Assembly (NCBI RefSeq): GCF_043195195.1
Contig: NZ_JBAFWT010000005.1
Coordinates: 1-64,000, forward strand
Reading direction: 5' to 3'
DNA length: 64,000 bases
Source: NCEH01 sp043195195
GTDB taxonomy: Bacteria > Pseudomonadota > Alphaproteobacteria > Rhizobiales > Xanthobacteraceae
Shown: positions 34,145 to 42,403 of the stretch, piece by piece
Layout of the letters: each line of letters begins with the position of its first letter
How positions within the stretch are numbered: position 1 is the stretch's first letter
Made by a program: the position numbers and the translations under genes
The notes under the pieces: model-generated
What the model was told of the DNA's origin: nothing
The model's input: the letters and a program-made list of their open reading frames with translations, nothing else
The model's database searches: none

Positions 34145-35080
34145 ATGTCACTGCTTTCCCTTCCGGATCTTGGTCCCTGGCCTGCGCTCGGCTACCAGGG
34201 CAGCCCGCTCGATCGCGCCGCCCACCTGCGCGGCGAGAGCGCGGCCCTCGCGAAACGGGACGATGCCCGCTTCTATCTCCTCGGCGGCGAGGGGGTGGCC
34301 CTCCACCCAGGCGAACCGCTGCGCGACCCGCTGTTCACGGCGGAAGAGACGGCGGCGCTTGACGGCGGCAAGCTGATCTTCCTCGGCCTCGCCGACGGCA
34401 CGCCGCGCTTCGCCGCGCGATTCGACCCCGCCGGGAAAGAGCGGATGGAGCTGCTCGGCCTGCAGGTGCCGGATCTGCGCTCCACCGCCGTGCAGGGGCT
34501 CGTCTCGAATGATCATCTCGCGGCTCTGGCCTGCGGCAAGGCGATGCTCGCCTGGCACGGGCGGCACCGCTTCTGCGCCAATTGCGGCACCCGCACCCGC
34601 TCCATCGAGGGTGGGTGGCGCCGCGATTGCCCGAGCTGCGGCGCCCAGCATTTCCCCCGCACCGATCCGGTCGTGATCATGCTGACCTATGACGGCGACC
34701 AGTGCCTGATGGGACGCGCGCCCCATTTCGCACCGGAAATGTGGTCCTGCCTCGCAGGCTTCGTCGAGCCGGGCGAGACCATTGAGGAGGCGGTGCGGCG
34801 CGAGACCCTGGAGGAAACCGGCGTCACCACCGGCGCGGTGCGCTATCGCTCCTGCCAGCCCTGGCCCTATCCCATGTCGCTGATGTTCGGCTGCATGGCG
34901 CAGGCGACCTCGCGGACCATCACCATGGACGCGCACGAGCTCGCCGGGGCACGCTGGTTTTCCCGAGAGGAAACCGCGAAGATGCTGGTGCGCGCGCATC
35001 CTGAAGGGCTGTTCGTTCCACCCGCCAACGCCATCGCCCATCACCTCATCCGTGCCTTCGTCGAGGGCGAAACCGTCTGA
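34145..35080 (+). CDS. nudC: NAD(+) diphosphatase NudC
   Basis: The 311-residue protein has a zinc ribbon with Cys144, Cys147, Cys162 and Cys165. The Nudix box at about residues 205-227 has the required Gly, REtLEETG pattern, and SCQPWPYPMSLM near 236 is the NADH-pyrophosphatase specificity motif. It hydrolyses NAD(H) to NMN and AMP and can remove NAD caps from RNA. It is divergent from argJ (182 bases) and 10 bases before the permease gene. ATG at 34145 was chosen; the longer frame overlaps the argJ promoter region and is Arg/Gly-rich. Confidence 0.9.
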   Translation: MSLLSLPDLGPWPALGYQGSPLDRAAHLRGESAALAKRDDARFYLLGGEGVALHPGEPLRDPLFTAEETAALDGGKLIFLGLADGTPRFAARFDPAGKERMELLGLQVPDLRSTAVQGLVSNDHLAALACGKAMLAWHGRHRFCANCGTRTRSIEGGWRRDCPSCGAQHFPRTDPVVIMLTYDGDQCLMGRAPHFAPEMWSCLAGFVEPGETIEEAVRRETLEETGVTTGAVRYRSCQPWPYPMSLMFGCMAQATSRTITMDAHELAGARWFSREETAKMLVRAHPEGLFVPPANAIAHHLIRAFVEGETV

Positions 35081-35090
35081 AAGAGCATCC

Positions 35091-36989
35091 GTGCCGGACA
35101 CTCAGCCCCGCTCCGGACCAGAGACCCCCGACAGCCGGCCAGCCGGTCCGCCCCCGGCGCGCGGGCCGGCGGCAGCGCATGGACGGGGCGGCCGGCACGC
35201 CGGCCTGCGCTGGCGCAGTTCGCTGCGCACCGCGCTGCGCCCGATCCGCAAGCTGATCGCCCCCGAACGCGGCACCGCGCCCCGCCCGGTGCGGCGGCCC
35301 TCCACCTTGGTCTACGGGCTGGAGGACAAGGTTCCGCTCTCCGCGCTGATTCCCCTGTCCACCCAGCACGCCATGCTGGCGCTGACCTTCCTGATCTATC
35401 CCATCGTCGCCGCCACCGAGGCGCGGCTGCCCGAGGACCAGATCGAAGCCATGCTGAGCGCCTGCGCCATGTGCATCGGCCTCTCCACCATCATCCAATG
35501 CGCCCGCACCCGGTTCGGCAGCGGCTATCTCGGCGTTCATATTCCCGCCGCCGGGGCGATCCCGCTGGCGGTGCAGGCGCTGACCATCGGCGGCCTGGGG
35601 CTGATGGCGGCGACCACCATATTGGTCGGCGTATGCCAATTGTTCATGGCGCGCCTGGTGCGGCCGCTGCGCGTGCTGCTGCCGCCCGAGGTGTGCGGCG
35701 TCGCGGTCACCATGCTCGGGGTCTCGCTGGCGAGCCCGGCGCTGCGCCGGGCCCTCGGCCTGGAAGGCGGCGGGACGCAGGTGGAACTGGGGCCGCTCGC
35801 CGTCTCCATGGTGACGCTTGCGCTGATCGTGTGCGTGACCGTGTTTGCCCCGCGCCGGTTCAAATTGTTCGCCGTGCTGGTGGGCGCCTCCACCGGCTGG
35901 GCCCTGGCGAGCTTCAGCGGGGTCGACCCCACCGACATGGGGGCCGCCCTGGCCAAGGCCGATTTCATCGCCCTGCCCGATCTGCAGCTTCCCTCCCTGG
36001 CGCTGGAGCCGCGCCTGTTCCCGCTGGTGGCCCTGCTGGTGATGATGGGGCTGGTGGACGTGCTCGGCGTCACCGTCTCGCTGGAGAAGATGAACGATGC
36101 CGAATGGCGCCGCGCCGACATGCGCGCCGCCGGCCGCGCGGTGACCGCCTGCGGCATCGGCAATATCTTGAACGGCCTGACCTCGGGCTTCCAGTCCGGC
36201 CTGTCCTCCTCGGCGGTGGGCCTCGCCTTCGCCACCGGGGCGACGGCGCGCACCATCGGCATCCTCGCCGGCGCCGTGATCTTCGCCACCGCCTTCTTCC
36301 CCAAGGCGATCATGGCGCTGACGCTGATTCCCTCGCCGGTGATCGGCGGCATCCTGCTCTACACCTCCGCCTATCTGCTGGTGGCGGGCATGGATCTCAT
36401 CCTCTCCCGCCGGCTCAGCGAACGGCGGGTGTTCCTGGTGGGGCTCTCCGTGCTGGCGGGCCTCTCGGTGGCGCTGCTGCCGCTGAAGGGACAATTGCCG
36501 TTCTGGATCCAGCCGCTGTTCTCGACCCCGCTGACCGTGGCAGCGTGCAGCGCCATCGCGCTCAACCTGCTGTTCCGCATCGGTATTTCAAAGGAAAGTT
36601 CGTTCGTGGTGCCGCCCGACGCCAATGCCTTCCTTGCCGCGCAGGAGTTCCTGGAGCGCCAGGGCGATCTGTGGGGCGCGCGCCGCGACGTCATCGCCGC
36701 CGCGATCCCGGTGGCGGCGCAGGCGCTGGAGGTGATCACCGACACCGGCATCGCCGAAGGCCCGGTGGAACTGCGCGCCCGCTTCGACGAGACCCATCTC
36801 GACGTGTTCGTGCTCTATGACGGCGAGGTGCTGGAAGTGCCGAAGGAGCGCCCCTCCCCCGAGGCGCTGCTGGGCGACGCGAAGGAGGTGGCGGGATTTG
36901 CCGCCTATTTGCTCGTGAAGCTCGGCGACCGCGTCACCTTCGGCCGCGCCGCCGGCCGCGCCCGCATCACCTTACGCTTCGACCATTAG
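35091..36989 (+). CDS. NCS2-family purine/xanthine/uracil permease with C-terminal soluble domain
   Basis: The protein of about 632 residues begins at a GTG 11 bases after nudC. Residues 1-75 are a Pro/Arg-rich cytoplasmic segment. A membrane domain of about 12-14 helices follows, with LIPLSTQHAMLALTFLIYP (the Gln-His NCS2 motif) near residue 90 and LGVTVSLEKMNDAEWRRADM and NILNGLTSGFQSGLSSSAVG near residues 330-385. The last 120-130 residues, after SFVVPPDANAF, are soluble: helices, then strands LDVFVLYDGEVLEVP, a helix and GRARITLRF, reminiscent of a GHKL/anti-sigma fold. Purine or xanthine is a likely substrate. Confidence 0.85.
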   Translation: MPDTQPRSGPETPDSRPAGPPPARGPAAAHGRGGRHAGLRWRSSLRTALRPIRKLIAPERGTAPRPVRRPSTLVYGLEDKVPLSALIPLSTQHAMLALTFLIYPIVAATEARLPEDQIEAMLSACAMCIGLSTIIQCARTRFGSGYLGVHIPAAGAIPLAVQALTIGGLGLMAATTILVGVCQLFMARLVRPLRVLLPPEVCGVAVTMLGVSLASPALRRALGLEGGGTQVELGPLAVSMVTLALIVCVTVFAPRRFKLFAVLVGASTGWALASFSGVDPTDMGAALAKADFIALPDLQLPSLALEPRLFPLVALLVMMGLVDVLGVTVSLEKMNDAEWRRADMRAAGRAVTACGIGNILNGLTSGFQSGLSSSAVGLAFATGATARTIGILAGAVIFATAFFPKAIMALTLIPSPVIGGILLYTSAYLLVAGMDLILSRRLSERRVFLVGLSVLAGLSVALLPLKGQLPFWIQPLFSTPLTVAACSAIALNLLFRIGISKESSFVVPPDANAFLAAQEFLERQGDLWGARRDVIAAAIPVAAQALEVITDTGIAEGPVELRARFDETHLDVFVLYDGEVLEVPKERPSPEALLGDAKEVAGFAAYLLVKLGDRVTFGRAAGRARITLRFDH

Positions 36990-37048
36990 GGCGTTCACGG
37001 TCCTTGACCGGTGCCGAGAGGGCCACGCTCAAGCGCCGCGCGCGCTTG

Positions 37049-37086
37049 ACCAAAGGTCCATGCGCAAAAACTCATGGGCCTTTGGT
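37049..37086. terminator. stem-loop between convergent permease and haemoglobin genes
   Basis: ACCAAAGGTCCATG (37049-37062) pairs with CATGGGCCTTTGGT (37073-37086) over 14 positions with one wobble, around a 10-base A-rich loop. It lies immediately at the haemoglobin stop and 60 bases after the permease stop. It shares its arms with the hairpin at 26146-26178. Confidence 0.7.
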
Positions 37087-37087
37087 A

Positions 37088-37480
37088 TCAGGCCCGATTT
37101 TGCATATGCATGGCCAAGGCCTCGACACGCGGCAAAAGTTCGGCGGCGGCGGTGTGGTCGGTCACGGTTTCGGCCAGCGCCTGGCGAAAGCACAACAGCC
37201 AGCCGTCGCGCTCGACAGGGCCGATGGCGGCGGGGAAATGGCGCATGCGCAGGCGCGGATGGCCGTTGCGCGCGACATAATCCGATGGGCCGCCGAGCCA
37301 ATAGGTGAGATATTCCTCAAGCTTGCGCGCGCTGCCCTCCAGGCTCGGCGGATGGATGGCGCGGCAAGCGGCAGCTTCCGGCAGAGTATCCATCAACTGG
37401 TAGAAACGGCCCACCAGCGCATGCACGACGGCCTCGCCCCCGACCCGTTCATAAGGGCTGTGCACTTCGACGTCCGACAT
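37088..37480 (-). CDS. glbO: group II truncated haemoglobin (GlbO-like)
   Basis: A 130-residue 2-over-2 globin. The conserved YERVGG near residue 10, FYQLM with the B10-type Tyr27, HPPSLEGS, WLGGPSDYVARNGHPRLRMRH with the proximal His81, and Trp94 at the G8-type position all match group II proteins. Such haemoglobins bind O2 or NO and protect against nitrosative or low-oxygen stress. It appears monocistronic, running away from mobA. Confidence 0.88.
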   Translation of the reverse strand: MSDVEVHSPYERVGGEAVVHALVGRFYQLMDTLPEAAACRAIHPPSLEGSARKLEEYLTYWLGGPSDYVARNGHPRLRMRHFPAAIGPVERDGWLLCFRQALAETVTDHTAAAELLPRVEALAMHMQNRA

Positions 37481-37538
37481 GCGTCCTACTCATTTTGATT
37501 GAACGGCCATCCTAACGCGGCACGCGCCACAGCTCATC

Positions 37539-38162
37539 CTAGGGCGATTGCGGAGCCTCTCCGGCCTTGAGCCGCGCCTGTTCCAGATCGGCCGGCGTAT
37601 TGACGTTGAAGAAGATCTCCGCCTCGGCCGCATAGGCGGCAACGTCCTGCGGCGGCAGCACCACGGCATCGAGGCCGGCGAGGAAGCCTTCCATGCGCAG
37701 CTCGCGACGCGCGATGAAGGGGGGGATCAACGGCGCGATGCGGCGCGCATAAATGGCATGCAGCGGCTGAAGCCCGTAATCGTCGCGCGGCACGGCGGCA
37801 TCGTGATCGCCGATGCTGGCGGCGAGATGGTGGATCAGCGGGGCCGAGATGAACGGCATGTCGCACGCACAGACGAACACCTTCTCCCCCCGAGCGCGCA
37901 TCAGTGCCGTGTGCAGCCCGCCGAGCGCGCCACTGCCAGGGTGGATGTCGCCATAAACCGTAAGCCCGCGCGCCAGATAAGGCTCGGGATCGGCAGCGAT
38001 GACGATCAGCTCCGCGCAGATCGGCGACAGCCGCGCCACCAGGCGATCGATGACCGGCACGCCGCCTACCGTCACCAGGGCCTTGTTGATGTGCCCCATG
38101 CGCCGCGCCTGCCCACCGGCAAGGATCGCGACGGAAAGGCCGGCAATGCGCTGTTCGCTCAT
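37539..38162 (-). CDS. mobA: molybdenum cofactor guanylyltransferase MobA
   Basis: The 207-residue nucleotidyltransferase has the GTP-binding start SVAILAGGQARRMGHINKAL near residue 11 and GGLHTALM and VCACDMPFISAPLI with the metal-binding Asp of CDMP. It attaches GMP to molybdopterin to give the guanine dinucleotide cofactor of DMSO-reductase-family enzymes. ATG at 38162 gives the standard N-terminus. It is divergent from the zinc transporter operon. Confidence 0.9.
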   Translation of the reverse strand: MSEQRIAGLSVAILAGGQARRMGHINKALVTVGGVPVIDRLVARLSPICAELIVIAADPEPYLARGLTVYGDIHPGSGALGGLHTALMRARGEKVFVCACDMPFISAPLIHHLAASIGDHDAAVPRDDYGLQPLHAIYARRIAPLIPPFIARRELRMEGFLAGLDAVVLPPQDVAAYAAEAEIFFNVNTPADLEQARLKAGEAPQSP

Positions 38163-38309
38163 CGGGTCCGCTCCAGATGGAAGGCGCCGATATGGGCGCC
38201 TCTTTCGGCGCTGGCAAGGCAACGCTGCCACAGCAATGGCCATGCGCCCCCGCCCGGCGGGCACCTCGCAAAAAATGTGCCCGGGCTCGCCTTTGGTCAT
38301 GCTGGACAG

Positions 38310-38336
38310 CCATAAAGATACTCTGTATCAAAATGG
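38310..38336. promoter_or_regulatory. 27-bp palindrome, candidate Zur operator overlapping the -10 of the zinc operon
   Basis: CCAT-N3-GATAC-N3-GTATC-N3-ATGG is symmetric at all 18 arm positions. GATACT (38317-38322) could be the -10 element, with TTGGTC (38293-38298) as -35 at 18-base spacing, so a bound repressor would block RNA polymerase. The genes that follow are a metal ABC importer and a CobW GTPase, typical Zur targets. The assignment to Zur rests on context, not on a matched published consensus. Confidence 0.55.
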
Positions 38337-38533
38337 TCATGAGCCTGATCGACCATAGCTCCGAGCCAACAGCATCCACGTCGCACGGTCACCACCGGCA
38401 TAGGACGTTTGCCGAGGTCGTGGCACGTCGGGCGACGTTTTCGGTGCTGCGGTCCTCGCTCGGAACGCGCCTCGCCTTCGTCGCCGCGCTCAGCACGATC
38501 TTGTGGGTGAGCGTGATATGGGTAATCCAGTGA
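38333..38533 (+). CDS. small His-rich single-span membrane protein (hypothetical)
   Basis: A 66-residue ORF (ATG 38333; a second ATG at 38339). It has a soluble N-terminus with five histidines, four of them in SHGHHRHR at residues 18-23, and one C-terminal hydrophobic helix from about residue 43 to the end. Its codon third positions are G+C-rich like its neighbours. The stop overlaps the start region of the ABC ATPase, including a GTGA at 38530-38533, which favours real, coupled translation. If the promoter at 38293-38322 is right, the mRNA has almost no leader. Metal binding or a stabilising role for the transporter is a guess. Confidence 0.5.
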   Translation: MVMSLIDHSSEPTASTSHGHHRHRTFAEVVARRATFSVLRSSLGTRLAFVAALSTILWVSVIWVIQ

Positions 38534-39276
38534 GCAATCCCATCCAGCTCCGCTTCCGCGACCTGACCCTCGGCTACGAGCGGCACCCGGCCGTTCATCA
38601 CCTGGACGGCGCGGTGGAGGAAGGCGCCCTGCTCGCCGTTTGCGGGCCGAACGGCGCCGGCAAATCCACGCTGATGAAGGCGATTTCCGGCGCGCTGCGC
38701 CCGCTCGGCGGGGCCATCGAGCGCTGCGGGCTCGATTCCCGTGACATCGCTTATCTGCCCCAAGGGGCGGAGGTGGACCGATCGTTCCCGATCAGCGTCT
38801 ATGACATCGTGGCCATGGGCCTGTGGCGCCGCTCCGGCATGTTCGGCGGCATCGGCAAGGCCGATCACACCCGCATCGCCGAGGCCATTTCCGCAGTCGG
38901 CCTCACCGGCTTCGAGCGGCGGCCGATCGGCACGCTCTCCGGCGGGCAGATGCAGCGCACCTTGTTCGCGCGCCTGCTGCTGCAGGATGCCCGCCTGATT
39001 CTGCTGGACGAGCCATTCAACGCCCTCGACGCCAAGACCGTGTCCGACCTGCTGGAACTGGTGCGCCGCTGGCATGGGGAAAAGCGCACCGTTCTCGCGG
39101 TGCTGCACGATTTCGAGCTGGTGCGCGCGCATTTCCCGCAGACCCTGCTGCTGGCCCGCGCACAGGTTGCGTGGGGTCCGACGGCTGAAGTGCTCGCGCC
39201 GGAAAACCTGCTCCTGGCCCGCCGCATGACCGAGGCGCCGCGGGACGGCAGCGCCCCCTGCAGCGCTGCGGCCTGA
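38518..39276 (+). CDS. zinc/manganese-type ABC transporter ATP-binding protein
   Basis: The 252-residue ABC ATPase has Walker A GPNGAGKS at residues 43-50, the signature LSGGQ at 140-144 and Walker B ILLDEP at 161-166. YLPQGAEVDRSFPISVYDIV is the Q-loop style of metal-chelate importers (ZnuC, AztA, MntB). It drives uptake through the permease four bases downstream. Possible starts are ATG 38518 or a GTG at 38530 that overlaps the small ORF's stop; 38518 is given. Zinc is favoured over manganese because of the CobW gene and His-rich binding protein nearby. Confidence 0.88.
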   Translation: MGNPVSNPIQLRFRDLTLGYERHPAVHHLDGAVEEGALLAVCGPNGAGKSTLMKAISGALRPLGGAIERCGLDSRDIAYLPQGAEVDRSFPISVYDIVAMGLWRRSGMFGGIGKADHTRIAEAISAVGLTGFERRPIGTLSGGQMQRTLFARLLLQDARLILLDEPFNALDAKTVSDLLELVRRWHGEKRTVLAVLHDFELVRAHFPQTLLLARAQVAWGPTAEVLAPENLLLARRMTEAPRDGSAPCSAAA

Positions 39277-39279
39277 GCG

Positions 39280-40152
39280 ATGAGCGCCTACGACCTGCTT
39301 GTCGGACCGTTCGCGGAATTCGAATTCATGCGCCGCGCTTTGGTCGGCGTCTTCGCGTTGGCGATCGGCGCGGGTCCGGTGGGCGTTTTCCTGATGCTGC
39401 GGCGCATGAGCCTGACCGGCGATGCCATGGCTCATGCCATCCTTCCGGGGGCGGCGTTGGGCTTCCTGTTCTCGGGGCTCAACCTCTACGCCATGACGGT
39501 CGGCGGCATCGCCGCAGGCCTTCTTGTGGCGGTGGGCGCGGGCGTGATCGCTCGGGCGACCGAACTGAAGGAGGACGCCTCCATGGCGGCCTTCTACCTG
39601 ATTTCCTTGGCGCTGGGCGTGATGATCGTCTCGCTCAAGGGCTCGAACGTGGACCTGTTGCACGTGCTGTTCGGCACCGTGCTGGGGCTGGACGACCCGA
39701 CGCTGATCCTGGTGGCCGGCATCGCCACGCTGACCCTTGTGACGCTGGCCGTCATCTGGCGCCCTCTGGTGCTGGAATGCGTGGACCCCTCGTTCCTGGC
39801 TTCGGTGAGCCGGGCCGGTGGGCCGAGCCATATCGCGTTCCTGGCGCTGGTGGTGCTCAACCTGGTGGGCGGCTTCCACGCCCTCGGCACGCTGCTGTCG
39901 GTGGGGCTGATGATGCTGCCGGCCGCCACCGCCCGCTTCTGGGTGCGCGACCTGACGCCCCTGGTGGCGCTCGCCACCTGCATTGCCTTCGCGAGCGGGG
40001 CGATCGGCCTGCTCGTGTCCTATCACATCGGCGCCCCCTCGGGACCCGCCATCATCTTGGTGGCCGGCGCCGCCTACGCGGTCTCGGTCCTCATCGGCCC
40101 GGCCGGCGGCATCGTGACCGCCCGGGTGCAAAGACGGCATCTCGAAGCCTAA
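39280..40152 (+). CDS. zinc/manganese-type ABC transporter permease
   Basis: A 290-residue inner-membrane protein with about eight to nine hydrophobic helices, of the ABC-3 family. GPVGVFLMLRRMSLTGDAMAHAILPG near residue 32 is its diagnostic N-terminal signature, and VSYHIGAPSGPAIILVAGAAYA lies near the C-terminus. Only three bases separate it from the ATPase gene, and the binding protein begins 12 bases after it, so the three are one operon. Confidence 0.9.
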   Translation: MSAYDLLVGPFAEFEFMRRALVGVFALAIGAGPVGVFLMLRRMSLTGDAMAHAILPGAALGFLFSGLNLYAMTVGGIAAGLLVAVGAGVIARATELKEDASMAAFYLISLALGVMIVSLKGSNVDLLHVLFGTVLGLDDPTLILVAGIATLTLVTLAVIWRPLVLECVDPSFLASVSRAGGPSHIAFLALVVLNLVGGFHALGTLLSVGLMMLPAATARFWVRDLTPLVALATCIAFASGAIGLLVSYHIGAPSGPAIILVAGAAYAVSVLIGPAGGIVTARVQRRHLEA

Positions 40153-40164
40153 CGGAGTAACCAC

Positions 40165-41127
40165 ATGCTCTCTCGTCGTACCTTGCTCGCCGCGGCACTC
40201 CTGCTCGGCGCAACCCCGGCGCTCGCCCAGAGCGACGCCGCTGGCTCGACCGCCAAGCTGCCGGTGGTGGCTTCGTTCTCGATCCTCGGGGATTTCGTGA
40301 AGAATGTGGGCGGCGACCGCATCGCCATGACCACCATCGTCGGGCCCAACAGCGACACCCACGTCTACCAGCCGACGCCCAGCGACGCGAAGAAGCTCGC
40401 CGCGGCCAAGGTGATCTTCGTCAACGGCCTCGGTTTCGAGGGCTGGATGGACCGGCTCGTCAAGGCCTCCGGCACCAAGGCGACCGTGGTGGTCGCCACC
40501 AACGGCATCAAGCCGCGCGAACGCACCGCCGACGAACCGCAGGATGCCGACGAGGCGCCGAAGGGCAAGAAGGACGCGCACGCGAGCCACGACCACGGGC
40601 CGATCGATCCCCACGCCTGGCAATCGGTAGCCAATGCCAAGATTTATGTGGCCAATATCCGCGATGGCCTGATCGCCGCCGATCCCACCGGCAAGGACGC
40701 CTACACCGCCAATGCCGCCGCCTATCTGGCCAAGCTGGACGCGCTGCAGGCGGATGTCGTGAAGACCGTCGCCGCGATCCCGGACGACCACCGCCGCATC
40801 ATCACCTCGCACGACGCCTTCGGCTATTTCGGCGATGCCTATGGCTTGACGCTGCTGGCACCCGAGGGAGTCTCGACCGAGAGCGAAGCCTCGGCGAAGG
40901 ACGTCGGGCGCATCATCCGCCAGATCAAGGCACAGAAGGTGCCCGCGGTATTCCTGGAGAATGTCACCAATCCGCGCCTGATGGACCGCATCGCCAAGGA
41001 AAGCGGCGCCAAGGTGGGCGGCACGCTCTATTCCGATGCGCTCTCCGATGACAAAGGCCCTGCCACCACCTACATCGACATGGTGCGCTACAACCTGCGT
41101 GAGCTTTCGGCCGCCCTGGCGAGCTGA
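40165..41127 (+). CDS. periplasmic metal-binding protein of the ABC importer (ZnuA/AztC-like)
   Basis: The 320-residue cluster A-I binding protein has a signal peptide beginning LSRRTLLAAALLLG (SRRT hints at Tat or a Tat-like Sec signal) and cleavage near ALA-Q at residue 21. VVASFSILGDFVKNVGGDRI starts the mature domain. The first ligand His66 is in DTHVYQPTPSDAKKL. A short His-rich insert near residues 137-150 contains His139, His142, His144 and the probable ligand His150, as in zinc-specific members. C-terminal TESEASAKDVGRII and YIDMVRYNLREL are typical. Confidence 0.9.
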   Translation: MLSRRTLLAAALLLGATPALAQSDAAGSTAKLPVVASFSILGDFVKNVGGDRIAMTTIVGPNSDTHVYQPTPSDAKKLAAAKVIFVNGLGFEGWMDRLVKASGTKATVVVATNGIKPRERTADEPQDADEAPKGKKDAHASHDHGPIDPHAWQSVANAKIYVANIRDGLIAADPTGKDAYTANAAAYLAKLDALQADVVKTVAAIPDDHRRIITSHDAFGYFGDAYGLTLLAPEGVSTESEASAKDVGRIIRQIKAQKVPAVFLENVTNPRLMDRIAKESGAKVGGTLYSDALSDDKGPATTYIDMVRYNLRELSAALAS

Positions 41128-41232
41128 AGTGCCTCCGGGGCTGGGGTGCGAGATTTTCATGGGACCCGCACGGTCGGCTTCATCGCCGGCCGCGCGGCAT
41201 GAGGCGGGCTCCGGGCCCGCGCAGGAGAAATC

Positions 41233-42306
41233 ATGTCAGGAACCGCGTCGGAAAAAATCCCCGTCACCGTGCTCACCGGCTATCTCGGCGCCGGCAAGAC
41301 CACGCTGCTGAACCGCATCCTCTCCGAGCCCCACGGCAAGAAATACGCCGTCATCGTCAACGAGTTCGGCGAAGTGGGCATCGACAACGACCTCGTGGTG
41401 GGCGCCGACGAGGAAGTGTTCGAGATGAACAACGGCTGCATCTGCTGCACCGTGCGCGGCGATCTCATCCGCATCATCGATGGCCTGATGCGCCGCAAGG
41501 GCGGCTTCGACGGCATCATCGTCGAGACCACCGGGCTCGCCGATCCCGCGCCGGTCGCCCAGACCTTCTTCGTGGACGAGGAGATGGGCGCGCGCACCAA
41601 GCTCGACGCCGTCGTCACCGTGGCCGACGCGAAATGGCTCACCGACCGGCTGAAGGACGCGCCCGAGGCCAAGAACCAGATCGCCTTCGCGGACGTGATC
41701 CTGCTGAACAAGACCGATCTCGTCACGCCCGAGGAGCTTGCCGAGGTGGAAGCGCGGATCCGCGCGATCAATCCCTATGCCACGCTCCACCGCACCCAGA
41801 AATCGGCGATCGCGCTCGATCAAGTGCTGGACCGCGGCGCGTTCGACCTCGACCGCATTCTCTCGCTCGAGCCGGCCTTTCTGGAACAGGACGAGCATGT
41901 TCACGACGACACGTGCGGCCCGGACTGCGGTCACGACCATCATGACCACGACCATGGCCATGGCCATGGCCACCATCATGGCCACGGCGGGTTGAAGCAT
42001 TTCCACGACGAGGACATGCAGTCGGTCTCGATTTCCACCGACAAGTTGATGGACCCGGACAAATTCTTCCCCTGGGTGCAGGAACTGGTGGCGAGCGAGG
42101 GCGTGAACATCCTGCGCTCCAAGGGCATATTGGCGTTCAAGGACGATCCCGACCGGTTCGTGTTCCAGGGCGTGCATATGATCCTGGACGGCGACCACCA
42201 GCGCCCCTGGAAGCCGGACGAGAAGCTCCAGAGCCGTATCGTCTTCATCGGCCGCAAACTCGACCGCACCAAGCTGGAAGACGGTTTCCTCAGCTGCGCG
42301 GCTTAA
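41233..42306 (+). CDS. CobW/COG0523 GTPase, probable zinc chaperone
   Basis: The 357-residue protein has the P-loop GYLGAGKT at residues 16-23, the metal-binding CxCC motif at 69-72 (NNGCICCTVRGDL), the guanine-specificity motif NKTD at 159-162 and a C-terminal CobW_C domain. Residues about 222-258 form a histidine/aspartate-rich loop with more than a dozen His and two Cys, typical of zinc-handling family members. It follows the zinc importer by 105 bases on the same strand. Delivery of zinc to client enzymes in starvation is the likely role; a cobalt (CobW) role is less likely because no cobalamin genes are near. Confidence 0.88.
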   Translation: MSGTASEKIPVTVLTGYLGAGKTTLLNRILSEPHGKKYAVIVNEFGEVGIDNDLVVGADEEVFEMNNGCICCTVRGDLIRIIDGLMRRKGGFDGIIVETTGLADPAPVAQTFFVDEEMGARTKLDAVVTVADAKWLTDRLKDAPEAKNQIAFADVILLNKTDLVTPEELAEVEARIRAINPYATLHRTQKSAIALDQVLDRGAFDLDRILSLEPAFLEQDEHVHDDTCGPDCGHDHHDHDHGHGHGHHHGHGGLKHFHDEDMQSVSISTDKLMDPDKFFPWVQELVASEGVNILRSKGILAFKDDPDRFVFQGVHMILDGDHQRPWKPDEKLQSRIVFIGRKLDRTKLEDGFLSCAA

Positions 42307-42313
42307 TACCAAA

Positions 42314-42347
42314 GGCCGCGCGGCGCCTGAGCGCAGGCCGCGCGGCC
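42314..42347. terminator. stem-loop between convergent CobW and membrane-protein genes
   Basis: GGCCGCGCGG (42314-42323) and CCGCGCGGCC (42338-42347) are a perfect 10-bp stem with a 14-base loop. The flanks TACCAAA on the left and CTGGTG on the right continue the pairing in part and resemble the ACCAAAGG arms of the hairpins at 26146 and 37049. It starts eight bases after the cobW-like stop. Confidence 0.65.
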
Positions 42348-42403
42348 CTGGTGTTTGACCGGGGGGAGTTGGGATAAGTCGCACTTGCGCGCGGGCCGCG
42401 CGG

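Noticed and set aside
38310..38336. Rho-independent terminator for mobA
   Set aside because: mobA runs leftward and starts here, so there is nothing to terminate; the palindrome is A+T-rich with a 3-base centre and overlaps a likely -10, fitting an operator.
41233..42306. Cobalamin biosynthesis gene cobW
   Set aside because: No cobalamin genes are nearby, while the His-rich loop and adjacent metal importer point to a zinc-type COG0523 GTPase.
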